Shown: positions 8,262-16,080, counted from the first letter of the stretch. The stretch is 30,416 nt of DNA from JAGTVB01 sp964624765 (GCA_964624765.1 CAZUZO010000027.1:1-30416); one strand, 5' to 3'. The notes: generated by a model from the sequence alone, not told the origin. A program made the numbers and translations.

Positions 8262-8524
8262 AAAAATCACCTCTTGGTGAACCCGTGGTTTGCTCACCGC
8301 GGGCCGAAATTATCCCATAGTTATTAAGGGCCTCCTAGCACATACCCCCATGGGGATCACAACGGCCGGGGCGTACAGAGCGCTGACGTGCCATTGAATG
8401 CGCCGTCATGGTCTCCGCCTGTTGACAACCTCAACCGACGGCTTACCATCGCTGATCTGACAGATCAACCCGACAACCACCGCCGCAGCAAAGCCGGGAG
8501 AGCCCCATACGCCAACGGCCAGAC

Positions 8525-9100
8525 CTAATGTTCGGCCGATCCCGGCGGAATCTTAACAATGCAATCCCGCCCACCGCGCAGCAGCCACGTGCAAACTACT
8601 CGATAATGTGCCCCCTGAGGACGCGTCTCCGATTCGATCAAGTGGAATTCCTGCACCGGCCATACGAGGGTTTCATGACGAACGTCAGGCACAGCTCCTG
8701 CCACCTTGCGGGCCACGGTCAGGTGCGCACGATAAGGTCTTTTCTCGGGCGAAAATCCACATCGACCGAGACCCTTATTGAGGGAATCAACCAGTGTCAG
8801 CAACGCTTGCGGCACATGAGTGGGCGCCGACCAAAGCACCCGCTGCCTGGGCCAATGGCCCACCCGGTCAAAGGTCAGAACGAACGGTTGGATGACTAAC
8901 CCGCTAGCAACCGCCTCGGCACAAAGCCGCTGCTCTCGATCCACAGCGCCGAGAAAAACCAGAGTGACATGGAGGTTCTCAGGTAGAACGCGCTTACCGC
9001 GCTTGTAGAGCACCTTCCCGGTGACGCTGACCAATGCGGTGCGAAATGCCGCATCCGGAAATAAAGCAAAGAAAAGGCGCTGCCGTGCCGAAGAGTGCAT
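8525..9100 (-). CDS. thpR: RNA 2',3'-cyclic phosphodiesterase (2H family)
   Basis: Member of the 2H phosphoesterase/2'-5' RNA ligase family, which opens 2',3'-cyclic phosphate ends of RNA. The 191-aa product carries both diagnostic HxT motifs, HVTLVFLG (H44, T46) and HLTVARK (H126, T128), at the usual spacing. It opens with the family-typical RLFFALFPDAAFR. The start is ATG 9100. The gene sits 32 nt downstream of pncC and upstream of recA on the same strand, so the three may be co-transcribed. The tail after the second motif (LIESETRPQGAHYRVVCTWLL) is also family-like. Its exact physiological substrate is unknown in bacteria. Confidence 0.93.
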   Translation of the reverse strand: MHSSARQRLFFALFPDAAFRTALVSVTGKVLYKRGKRVLPENLHVTLVFLGAVDREQRLCAEAVASGLVIQPFVLTFDRVGHWPRQRVLWSAPTHVPQALLTLVDSLNKGLGRCGFSPEKRPYRAHLTVARKVAGAVPDVRHETLVWPVQEFHLIESETRPQGAHYRVVCTWLLRGGRDCIVKIPPGSAEH

Positions 9101-9132
9101 AGTTCTCTGTGCCGCTCACCGAGCTGGCACAG

Positions 9133-9654
9133 TCAGGCAATCGTTTTGCTCGCCGGCGCTGCACTCTCTACCCTCGCCAACTCGTCCAACACGCCCTGCA
9201 ACGCCGCCATCACCGCTTGCTGCCGAATCATCTCGCGATCGCCAGCAAAATGCGTGGCACGGGATCGGGGGATTCCATCGCGCACGCACCATGCCAGACA
9301 AACGGTACCCACTGGTCTAGTCGGAGTGCCTCCTTCGGGACCCGCAATGCCACTAATGGCGACACTCACTTGAGCCACACTGTGGGCCAAGGCGCCGAGC
9401 ACCATTTCCTGCACCACCTCATCGCTCACCGCCCCGTAGCGCGCCAGCGTTGCTGATTTGACATCGAGCATTTCTTGCTTAGCCACATTGGAATACGAGA
9501 CGAAACCCCTATCAAACCAGATAGAGCTTCCGGCGATGGAAGTGACGACCTTCGCCACCCACCCACCCGTACACGATTCTGCTGTCACCAACATGAACCC
9601 GCGCTGTTTCAGAGCTTCGCCCACGCGCGCGGCCAGGCGCTGTGCTACATCCAT
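9133..9654 (-). CDS. pncC: Nicotinamide-nucleotide amidase (CinA C-terminal domain protein)
   Basis: Deamidates nicotinamide mononucleotide to nicotinic acid mononucleotide, recycling the pyridine nucleotide released by DNA ligase. The 173-aa product is a stand-alone CinA C-terminal domain. It has the signature FMLVTAESCTGGWVAKVVTSIAGSSIWFDRGFVSYSN (catalytic Ser in ESCTGG near residue 28) and GIAGPEGGTPTRPVGTVCLAW. The start is ATG 9654, with GAGG about 10 nt upstream. The N-terminal COG1058 domain of full CinA is absent, as in most proteobacteria. Its place just upstream of recA is the common gammaproteobacterial arrangement. A family A-like repeat lies immediately upstream of the start, so the promoter may lie in or beyond that repeat. 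Confidence 0.95.
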   Translation of the reverse strand: MDVAQRLAARVGEALKQRGFMLVTAESCTGGWVAKVVTSIAGSSIWFDRGFVSYSNVAKQEMLDVKSATLARYGAVSDEVVQEMVLGALAHSVAQVSVAISGIAGPEGGTPTRPVGTVCLAWCVRDGIPRSRATHFAGDREMIRQQAVMAALQGVLDELARVESAAPASKTIA

Positions 9655-9671
9655 CCGTCTGCCAATCCTCA

Positions 9672-9975
9672 GCTTCTAAAAGCTGCCTCAAAAATTGCTA
9701 CGCTTGCCCGATCGGCGTCGCGCGGCGACTTAATACACAAAACTCGTCGGGAACGATCGTGATCAGCTGCGAGCTGCCAGGACCAGCCCGAAGTTCCGGA
9801 CGAGCTCTCGTCATGCCACTAGCGTGTACACTTTGGTTGCTACTCGCCCCATCCCTGGGACTTGCCCCTTCGGGACCAGCTTAACGCTTTCAAAAGCATT
9901 TCGGACGATTTTGTCGCCACCGTGCGCCTTGCTGCGCCTGTGCTCATCACAGCTCTTAAAACCAGCTTGTTAGAG
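9672..9975. repeat. Family A repeat, diverged and expanded copy (A3)
   Basis: The left end (AAGCTGCCTCAAAAATTGCTACGCTTGCC) matches the left side of the copy at 15180. The right end (GTCGCCACCGTGCGCCTTGCTG... then CTTAAAACCAGCTTGTTA) matches its right side. About 150 bp of extra sequence lie between, including a second, partial match to the TGTACACT..GGTTGCT word. The copy is therefore either old and rearranged or has been invaded. It occupies the pncC upstream region. Confidence 0.55.
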
Positions 9976-10344
9976 CACGTAGCGCACCTAAGACTAAGAC
10001 CATCCCCTGGTGTGGGTCTTAGCGATATACCAGAATAACAATGTACCATAAGTCATGTTGATGCAAGTATTCCTTCAAGTTATTGATTTAATCTCATCTC
10101 TGGAGCTTGGAAAGGTCTCATACCGAAAGTTGGCTGGAATCATAACAGCACGGAATACCCAGACGGTAAGGGCAAAAACTGTATTGCAAACTCAACAGAC
10201 GGTCTTGCTGCACGCATCGTGTGTCTGGCGAAACCCTAACCCAAGCCCCCATCCCCAGAGGAAGGTCGTGTTGCCGATGCCGCTACACGTCAGCCCCAGT
10301 ACACTCTGTCCGTGCAGAAGATCTTCGCGGGTCAGAACGAGGCA
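9976..10344. other. Intergenic region between pncC and tadA
   Basis: No gene recognised. A hairpin CTAAGACC...GGTCTTAG spans 9994-10022 and may end transcription from tadA, though no T-run is obvious. About 10020-10210 is clearly more AT-rich than its surroundings. A 144-aa plus-strand frame through this region has no recognisable motif or ribosome site and overlaps the end of tadA, so I treat it as spurious. Confidence 0.4.
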
Positions 10345-10818
10345 TCAGCGACGGGTCCGGAAAAACGCTTTCATCAGTTCGCTGGACTGCTGCGCCAAGA
10401 TCCCACCCAGACAAACTGGTCGATGGTTTAGCCTATCTGAAATCAACACGTCGAACACACTACCTGCCGCTCCTGCCTTCGGATCATAAGCACCGAAAAC
10501 GACCCGCTCAACCCGGGCCTGAATAATAGCCCCAGCACACATCGCACAGGGTTCTAGCGTAACATATAAGGTGGTGCCTGGCAGGCGGTAATTGCGTAGG
10601 GACCGCCCTCCCTCCCGCAACACAACGATCTCCGCGTGGGCACTCGGATCAAGGGTTGCCCGAGGGCGATTCCAGCCCTTCGCGAGGACACGACCGCTCT
10701 TTACCAACACGGCACCAACGGGCACTTCTCCGGCACATTGCCCCTCCCAGGCAAGCCGAAGAGCTAACTCCATCCAGTGCTGATCAACCTCTCGACTGCC
10801 AGCGCCTTCTTCCCCCAC
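10345..10818 (-). CDS. tadA: tRNA-specific adenosine deaminase TadA
   Basis: Converts A34 to inosine in the tRNA-Arg(ACG) anticodon. It has the zinc deaminase motifs HAEIVVLREG (His ligand, catalytic Glu) and PCAMCAGAI (two Cys ligands), plus EVPVGAVLVKSGRVLAKGWNRP and NYRLPGTTLYVTLE. The start is uncertain. The frame is open to a TTG at 10857, but that part overlaps an IS1-type fragment. GTG 10818 (used here) gives 157 aa. ATG 10773 (MELALRLAWEG, 142 aa) has GAGAGG 14 nt upstream but would remove the usual residues before the W-M. None of the three has a good ribosome site, suggesting the IS insertion disturbed the 5' end. Confidence 0.92.
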   Translation of the reverse strand: MGEEGAGSREVDQHWMELALRLAWEGQCAGEVPVGAVLVKSGRVLAKGWNRPRATLDPSAHAEIVVLREGGRSLRNYRLPGTTLYVTLEPCAMCAGAIIQARVERVVFGAYDPKAGAAGSVFDVLISDRLNHRPVCLGGILAQQSSELMKAFFRTRR

Positions 10819-10844
10819 CCGTCGGGATGGAGGTAGTGTTTTAA

Positions 10845-11018
10845 CTATGTTGCCCAAGGGTTACAAACGCGGGTAGTATTCCGATAATCTTGAATAAACG
10901 TCTTACCCTCGCAGTCCGGAGCTTTGCAAATAAAACGCTGTTTCCCATTGGAGGTCGTGCCATGCTTCGTCACATCAACACCCCTGCAGACTGGGCATCT
11001 GACAGGGACTAATACCAT
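10845..11018 (-). pseudogene. IS1-family InsA-like N-terminal fragment
   Basis: The minus-strand frame of 57 codons from ATG 11018 (AGGA about 8 nt upstream) reads VRCPVCRGVDVTKHGTTSNGKQRFIC-KAPDCEGKTFIQDY before running out into NTTRVCNPWAT and a stop. The C-P-x-C ... C ... C zinc ribbon followed by a KTF word is the N-terminal DNA-binding half of IS1-family InsA proteins. The helix-turn-helix (the GSGIRDTAR-like part) and the catalytic InsB frame are missing. The 3' end of the fragment abuts and overlaps the possible 5' end of tadA. It is a dead remnant, too short to be found by ordinary gene calling. Confidence 0.75.
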
Positions 11019-11259
11019 AAGGAGTTCCTACGATCTATCTTTTGGACTTTATGGGTCGACTTCAAAGCCATTGTATTATTAAGGACAGGACATTATTTGT
11101 ACCAAGCAACACAGTTAGGACACCCCCACCATGGCTTCGCACGAATCGAGTCTTCGGTAACTATCGATGTATACACATACGCCTCACATCGCGGAGCAGG
11201 AAGGGACCGCACCGCCGAAGCCCCCCCCCTGCCTTCTCCAGGGACAGATGGCTACGATG

Positions 11260-11355
11260 GTAACCGTTCAGACCGCCCTGGTGTTTTCGCCCTGATTGAT
11301 GGGTTTCGTTCCTCAACCCATCGCAGTGCGGGACGAGAAGGGTCTGAACGGTTAC
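11260..11355. mobile_element. 96-bp MITE with IS66-type ends
   Basis: Perfect 15-bp terminal inverted repeats GTAACCGTTCAGACC (11260-11274) and GGTCTGAACGGTTAC (11341-11355) are flanked by an identical 8-bp direct repeat CTACGATG at 11252-11259 and 11356-11363. IS66-family transposons have ends beginning GTAA and make 8-bp target duplications, so this is best explained as a non-autonomous derivative moved by an IS66-type transposase. Inside lies a separate hairpin GATGGGTT-(9 nt)-AACCCATC at about 11298-11322, a word common in intergenic repeats of GC-rich gammaproteobacteria. No coding sequence is inside. The intact target duplication implies a fairly recent insertion. Confidence 0.88.
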
Positions 11356-11404
11356 CTACGATGACCTGTCGCAGTTTCCAGCCACGCTCCCCCTTCCCTT
11401 TCAG

Positions 11405-11612
11405 CGAACCGTTCGCCGTCAGGAGCCGTGTCGGATCGTTCCCTTGTCCGAGACGGCGATCTATGAAATGGAACAGCAAGCATGGCGGGTTCCCGCGCCG
11501 ATTCAGAGTAACGACGCATTGTGTGGTGCGGGATCTGGAGGCGGTCGAGTCCCGGATCGAGGCAAGCAAGCCTCAAGCTTGGCCGCCACCCACTTCGACA
11601 CGCCAGCCCTAG
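11405..11612 (+). pseudogene. Frameshifted AlpA-family DNA-binding regulator
   Basis: One plus frame reads RRQEPCRIVPLSETAIYEMEQQA up to about 11489. The next frame continues GGFPRRFRVTTHCVVRDLEAVESRIEAS and stops with TAG at 11612. Joined, they give the winged-helix pattern of AlpA/excisionase-like proteins (VPLS..TIY.ME..G.FPRR.R......CV.WDL..VE.WI..R). A single extra base in the GCATGGC word near 11491 would explain the break. The usual Trp residues (WDL, EAWI) are replaced, consistent with decay. AlpA genes accompany P4-like integrative elements. The pseudogene lies 49 bp beyond the IS66-type MITE. Confidence 0.55.
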
Positions 11613-11721
11613 GATTCGGCGTATCTCAGCGCGGCTTCAACTTCACTTGTTCGGATGTGCCCGGCGTGCCATTCATGGCCTCCAGTATGAAATCGGAAAC
11701 AGTGGTTATCAACCGACGACC

Positions 11722-13320
11722 TTACTCCCACTCGATGGTCGCTGGCGGTTTACTGGAAATATCATAGGTGACACGCGAGATGCCCGGGACCTCGTTGATG
11801 ATGCGGGTCGCAACGTGCTCCAGCAGCTGATAGGGTAAATGAGCCCAGTGTGCCGTCATGAAATCCACTGTTTCAACGGCACGCAGGGCCACCACATGTT
11901 CGTAGCGCCGAGCATCCCCCATCACACCGACCGAACGCACCGGCAAAAACACACTGAACGCCTGACTCACCTTGGAGTAATAATCGTGGGCCTTTAGTTC
12001 CTGGATAAAGATGGCGTCGGCCCTGCGCAAGGTGTCGGCATACTCCTTTTTCACCTCGCCCAGAATCCGCACGGCAAGACCCGGGCCGGGAAACGGATGG
12101 CGATACACCTGATCATAAGGCAATCCCAATTCCATCCCGATGTTGCGCACTTCGTCCTTAAAAAGCTCTCGCAGCGGCTCCAGCAGCTTTAGGTGCATGC
12201 ACTCCGGCAAGCCACCCACGTTGTGATGTGATTTAATGACCCGCGCCTTGCCCGTCGTCGCACCGGCAGACTCGATGACGTCTGGATAGATGGTGCCCTG
12301 TGCAAGCCACCTGATGGCCGGCAGCTCGCGTGCTTTCTCTTCGAACACTTGAATAAATAACCGTCCAATAATTTTGCGTTTGCGCTCGGGGTCCTCTACC
12401 CCCTCTAGGGCCTTGAGGAAACGCGTAGCGGCGTCGACGCGCAACACGCGAATTCCAAGGTGCTGCGCGAAGGTCGCCATCACCTCATCGGCCTCATGGA
12501 GCCTAAGCAAGCCGTTATCCACGAACAGGCAGGTCAGTTGATCGCCGATCGCTTTGTGTAACAGCGCTGCCACTACCGAAGAGTCGACACCGCCCGAGAG
12601 CGCCAACAGAACCTGTTCTTGGCCGACTTGCGCCCGAATTCCCTCGATGCTTTCTTCGATAATCCGCGTGGAAGTCCACACATCGGCGCACTGGCAGATC
12701 TCATGTAGGAACCGCCGAAGAATTCGGCCTCCCTGACGCGTATGAGTCACCTCGGGGTGGAATTGCAGGCCATAGAACCCGCGCACCTCATCGGCCATGG
12801 CGGCGATGGGACTATTAGCCGATGAGGCGATCACTGAGAAACCCGGCGGTAGGGTCCGAACCCGATCCCCGTGGCTCATCCACACATCGAGCAACGCAAA
12901 ACCTTCTGGGCTCGCATGGTCTTCGATGTCGCGCAACAATCGGGAATGACCGTGCGCACGAACCTGCGCATAGCCAAATTCACGCTGCAGGGAAGGCTCC
13001 ACGGCCCCCCCCAGTTGCTCCGCCATCGTCTGCATGCCGTAACAAATGCCCAGTACCGGCACATCCAGGTCAAAAACCACTGCCGGAGCACGAACCTGGG
13101 GCGCTACGGAAACCGATTCAGGGCCACCGGACAAGATCACGCCCTTGGGCCTGAAGTCGCGTAACGCCCCTGGGTCCGCATCGTACGGCCAAATCTCTGA
13201 ATAAACTCCCGCTTCGCGCACCCGCCGCGCGATGAGTTGCGCATACTGGGAACCAAAGTCCAGAATGAGAATGCGCTCATCGTGGATGGACGAGCGAGCG
13301 GGCGCAACACTAGCAGGCAT
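11722..13320 (-). CDS. guaA: GMP synthase (glutamine-hydrolysing)
   Basis: Converts XMP to GMP with glutamine and ATP. The 532-aa product starts at ATG 13320; a TTG 18 nt upstream is less likely. N-terminal class I glutamine amidotransferase: ILILDFGSQYAQLIARRVREAGVYSE, the nucleophile Cys in VLGICYGMQTMAEQLGG and the catalytic His-Glu in GLQFHPEVTHT. It is followed by the ATP pyrophosphatase domain with P-loop LALSGGVDSSVVAALLH, and the C-terminal dimerisation domain ending ISSKPPATIEWE, a near-invariant GuaA terminus. No strong ribosome site precedes the ATG, and a family B repeat begins 23 bp upstream of it. It is downstream of guaB on the same strand, the usual guaBA operon order. Confidence 0.98.
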   Translation of the reverse strand: MPASVAPARSSIHDERILILDFGSQYAQLIARRVREAGVYSEIWPYDADPGALRDFRPKGVILSGGPESVSVAPQVRAPAVVFDLDVPVLGICYGMQTMAEQLGGAVEPSLQREFGYAQVRAHGHSRLLRDIEDHASPEGFALLDVWMSHGDRVRTLPPGFSVIASSANSPIAAMADEVRGFYGLQFHPEVTHTRQGGRILRRFLHEICQCADVWTSTRIIEESIEGIRAQVGQEQVLLALSGGVDSSVVAALLHKAIGDQLTCLFVDNGLLRLHEADEVMATFAQHLGIRVLRVDAATRFLKALEGVEDPERKRKIIGRLFIQVFEEKARELPAIRWLAQGTIYPDVIESAGATTGKARVIKSHHNVGGLPECMHLKLLEPLRELFKDEVRNIGMELGLPYDQVYRHPFPGPGLAVRILGEVKKEYADTLRRADAIFIQELKAHDYYSKVSQAFSVFLPVRSVGVMGDARRYEHVVALRAVETVDFMTAHWAHLPYQLLEHVATRIINEVPGISRVTYDISSKPPATIEWE

Positions 13321-13342
13321 GATCGGCGATTCGTGCAACTAA

Positions 13343-13430
13343 GAGGTTGTGAAGCAACCGTCGCGCGCGGGCCCAAAAAACCGTGGCTGGCGCACGACGA
13401 CAAGGCTTGTCAGCTAGATAGGCGATAGCT
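13343..13430. repeat. Family B repeat, diverged copy (B4) inside the guaBA operon
   Basis: It starts GAGGTTGTGAAGCAACCGTCGCG, close to the left end of the copies at 22008 and 26863. The word AGATAGGCGATAGCTC near its far end recalls the GATAGGCGAGGAGC core. It lies in the 189-bp space between the guaB stop and the guaA start, so any co-transcript would carry it just ahead of the guaA ribosome-binding region. Confidence 0.5.
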
Positions 13431-13509
13431 CTTCTGTCTGCTTGCAGCGACCAAGGCCCCGATTTCGGCCCCAGCCAACTCCAGGACATGCATTAATCCG
13501 AGGGCCGCA

Positions 13510-14976
13510 CTACTCGAACCGGTAGTTCGGTGCCTCCTTGGTAATGCTGACATCATGCACGTGACTCTCGCGCACTCCAGCTTGTGTCATGCGCACGAAG
13601 GTGGCTTGCTGGCGCATCTCTTCCAGGGACCGGCAACCCACGTACCCCATGCTGGCGCGCAACCCGCCCAGAAGTTGATAAATGATCGCCGACAAGCTTC
13701 CCTTATAGGGGACACGGCCCTCGATACCCTCGGGCACGAGCTTCTCAAGCTCAGTGGTCTCCTCCTGAAAATAGCGATCACTCGAACCTTGTGTCTGAGA
13801 CATAGCACCCATGGAGCCCATCCCCCGATATGACTTATAGGAGCGACCTTGATAGAGTTCCACTTCTCCAGGCGACTCTTCGGTCCCAGCAAACAATCCC
13901 CCGATCATCACCGAGTAAGCGCCCGCCGCGATAGCTTTCGCGATATCCCCTGAGTAGCGGATACCGCCATCGGCAATCACAGGAATCCCCGTCCCGCGAA
14001 GCGTCTTACTGGCTTCGGCAATAGCCGTTATCTGCGGAACCCCCACACCCGCCACGATCCGGGTGGTACAGATCGAACCGGGCCCGATCCCCACCTTGAC
14101 GGCATCCGCGCCGGCCTCCGCCAAGGCGCCCGCTGCCGCCGCCGTGGCAATGTTGCCGCCGATCACCTGCACGGCCGGGTAGTGATCCTTGAGCCAACGC
14201 AACCGCGACAACACACCCTCAGAGTGACCGTGAGCGGTATCGAGCACCAGAACGTCGACGCCCGCCTCGACCAGCCGCTCGACGCGCTCCTCGGTACCCA
14301 TACCGGTACTGATGGCGGCACCGACTCGAAGCCGTCCGTACTCGTCCTTGGACGCGTTCGGATATTCGGTCGATTTCTGGATATCCTTCACGGTGACCAG
14401 ACCACGAAGCTGAAAGCCATCGTTGACCACCAACACCTTCTCAATGCGGTGTTTGTGCAGAAGTTGCTGTACCTCTTCCCGGCTTGCGCCTTCGCGTACC
14501 GTTACCAGTCGCTCGGCCGGCGTCATGACAGTGGACACCGGGTTCTCATAGCGTGTTTCGAAGCGCAGATCCCGGCTCGTGACAATGCCGACGAGCGCCT
14601 CGCCGTCGACTACCGGTACCCCTGAAATATTGTGGGTGCGCGTGAGTTGCAGCACCTCGCGGATGCTCGTGCCTGGCGTAACCGTGATCGGATCTTTAAT
14701 CACGCCACTCTCGAATTTCTTCACGGCCCTGACTTGGTTTGCCTGGTCGATGGCGCTCATATTCTTGTGGATGATGCCGATGCCGCCCTCTTGCGCGAGG
14801 CTGATCGCCAACCGCGCCTCGGTCACCATATCCATGGCGGCGGACACGATGGGGATGTTGATCTCGATCTCGCGGGTCAACTGGGTGGACAAGTGCACCT
14901 CGCGTGGCATCACGTCGGAGTAGGCAGGCACGAGCAAAACATCGTCGAAGGTCAGGGCTTCATGGGCCACACGCAT
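13510..14976 (-). CDS. guaB: IMP dehydrogenase
   Basis: Oxidises IMP to XMP with NAD+, the committed step of guanine nucleotide synthesis. The 488-aa product from ATG 14976 begins MRVAHEALTFDDVLLVPAYSDVMPREV. A Bateman module with two CBS domains is inserted around residues 95-205 (ITVTPGTSIREVLQLTRTHNISGVPVVDGEALVGIVTSRDL and the second, RIEKVLVVNDGFQLRGLVTVKDI). The catalytic loop GPGSICTTRIVAGVGVPQ holds the nucleophile Cys. GGIRYSGDIAKAIAAGA and SYRGMGSMGAM follow, with the flap region after. The length equals that of E. coli GuaB (488 aa). The operon promoter lies about 35 bp upstream. The ribosome site is weak. Confidence 0.98.
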   Translation of the reverse strand: MRVAHEALTFDDVLLVPAYSDVMPREVHLSTQLTREIEINIPIVSAAMDMVTEARLAISLAQEGGIGIIHKNMSAIDQANQVRAVKKFESGVIKDPITVTPGTSIREVLQLTRTHNISGVPVVDGEALVGIVTSRDLRFETRYENPVSTVMTPAERLVTVREGASREEVQQLLHKHRIEKVLVVNDGFQLRGLVTVKDIQKSTEYPNASKDEYGRLRVGAAISTGMGTEERVERLVEAGVDVLVLDTAHGHSEGVLSRLRWLKDHYPAVQVIGGNIATAAAAGALAEAGADAVKVGIGPGSICTTRIVAGVGVPQITAIAEASKTLRGTGIPVIADGGIRYSGDIAKAIAAGAYSVMIGGLFAGTEESPGEVELYQGRSYKSYRGMGSMGAMSQTQGSSDRYFQEETTELEKLVPEGIEGRVPYKGSLSAIIYQLLGGLRASMGYVGCRSLEEMRQQATFVRMTQAGVRESHVHDVSITKEAPNYRFE

Positions 14977-15009
14977 GGGGGAAACACCGTCGGCTGGAAC
15001 GAGGTTATA

Positions 15010-15038
15010 ATTATAGGGTCTGATGGTAGAACGGTAAA
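15010..15038 (-). promoter_or_regulatory. Sigma70 promoter of guaBA
   Basis: On the minus strand TTTACC (-35, 15038-15033) is followed after exactly 17 bp by a perfect TATAAT (-10, 15015-15010). The -10 box is 33 bp from the guaB ATG, which predicts a short leader of about 25 nt. No PurR-type operator was recognised. Confidence 0.75.
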
Positions 15039-15179
15039 CGAATACGCTACAATTCTCAGTTCTATCCGGTAGGCAAGAGTCAACTTGGATGTGGCTTTCT
15101 GTTAAGGCGTGCCCATCGGCACTCCCGAAGGTTCGCTATCGAGCGTGCGCCGCGCCTAGGAAGGGTGCTTGTGCCCGCC

Positions 15180-15329
15180 TAAGAAGCTGTTTTAAAAACT
15201 ACTGCGCTTGCCATAGCTGCGTTGCACAGTGGCTCGCAATCCTCATGTACTCCCTTGTACACTCCGGTTGCTCGCCACCGTGCGCCTTGCTCTGCCGGCG
15301 CTCGTGACATTTTTAAAATAGCTTCCAAA
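15180..15329. repeat. Family A palindromic repeat, full copy (A2)
   Basis: About 150 bp from AAGAAGCTGTTTTAAAAACTACTGCG to GACATTTTTAAAATAGCTTCC. It is the reverse complement of the copy at 4196-4345 with only scattered differences, including the GTACTC-CCTTGTAC centre. It lies 36 bp upstream of the Fnr-like gene start and so occupies its likely promoter region. A spurious frame (15222 onward) runs from it into the regulator gene. Confidence 0.85.
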
Positions 15330-15365
15330 GTGTGGTTTCAGCCGAGAAGCAGAAACAAACTAGCG

Positions 15366-16070
15366 ATGGAAAGACAGAAGATCGAGATCGCTTGGAGCGG
15401 GCACTCCAATTGCCGCAACTGTGGGATTCGAGAGCTCGTTCTGTTTGCCGAGCTTAACGAAGACGACTTTATGCATATTCACATGCCGATCAATGACATG
15501 CATTATGCAAAAGGCTCTCTGATCTACCCGCAGGGTGGCGAAAGTGGAGCCGTCTTCACGATAAGAAGCGGCGTGGTCAAGCTCATCCAATACTTGCCCA
15601 ACGGCCGCCATCGCATCGTACGTCTCCTTCGCCAGGGCGACGTCGCGGGGTTGGAGGCGCTCTTCGGGCAACCTTACGAGCACGCAGCCATCGCGCTACA
15701 GCCCGTCTTGACTTGCCGCATCCCGTGCGAGGTCGTTCACCGCCTCAACCGCGAGACGCCTCGCCTATTGAATCCCCTTATGGAACGCTGGCGCCGCTCC
15801 TTGCATCGCGCCGATGAGTGGTTAACGACGCTTTCCACGGGAAGCGCCCGAGCCAGAGTCGCGCGGCTGTTCCTTCATCTCCTAGACGAGGGCACAAACC
15901 CGACCTGCCACCTTTTCAGCCGGGAAGACGTGGGCGCCATCCTGGGTCTCACCACTGAAACTTCCAGCCGAGTCATCGCTGAGCTCAAACGCAGTAAGGC
16001 TCTCACGGAACTCAAGACCAACCTGTTTCGCTGCAATCGAGACCGACTAGAAGAGATCTCTCTCGATTGA
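15366..16070 (+). CDS. Crp/Fnr-family transcription regulator
   Basis: The 234-aa product has an N-terminal cyclic-nucleotide-binding-like fold (residues 25-125, with YAKGSLIYPQGGESGAVFTIRSGVVKL) and a C-terminal HTH_CRP domain (about 160-225). The recognition helix reads TTETSSRVIAEL, keeping the E198-x-x-S201-R202 pattern by which FNR reads TTGAT half-sites. Cysteines are C16 and C19 (CRNC), C117 and C121 (LTCRIPC). C117 aligns with C122 of E. coli FNR, but V25 stands where the third N-terminal cluster Cys would be, so a standard four-Cys [4Fe-4S] sensor is not complete unless C121 substitutes. The start is ATG 15366, chosen for family fit; the frame extends upstream only through a family A repeat. 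It likely regulates the downstream molybdoenzyme operon. Confidence 0.9.
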   Translation: MERQKIEIAWSGHSNCRNCGIRELVLFAELNEDDFMHIHMPINDMHYAKGSLIYPQGGESGAVFTIRSGVVKLIQYLPNGRHRIVRLLRQGDVAGLEALFGQPYEHAAIALQPVLTCRIPCEVVHRLNRETPRLLNPLMERWRRSLHRADEWLTTLSTGSARARVARLFLHLLDEGTNPTCHLFSREDVGAILGLTTETSSRVIAELKRSKALTELKTNLFRCNRDRLEEISLD

Positions 16071-16080
16071 GATCTATCAA
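16067..16080. promoter_or_regulatory. Candidate FNR-type operator
   Basis: TTGAG-ATCT-ATCAA differs at one base from the FNR consensus TTGAT-N4-ATCAA. It overlaps the stop codon of the Fnr-like gene and lies about 300 bp ahead of the molybdoenzyme start. No convincing -10 box at the class II distance was found, so function is unproven. Confidence 0.4.

Noticed and set aside
8262..8524. LexA/SOS box before recA, and the GATCTGACAGATC palindrome near 8451
   Set aside because: No CTGT-N8-ACAG pattern was seen by eye. The palindrome has the wrong spacing and lies far from the start.
10055..10489. 144-codon frame downstream of tadA
   Set aside because: It crosses into tadA on the other strand, composition changes along it, and no motif or ribosome site is visible.
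15222..15365. N-terminal extension of the Fnr-like protein
   Set aside because: It is encoded by the family A repeat, has no regulator similarity and no ribosome site.
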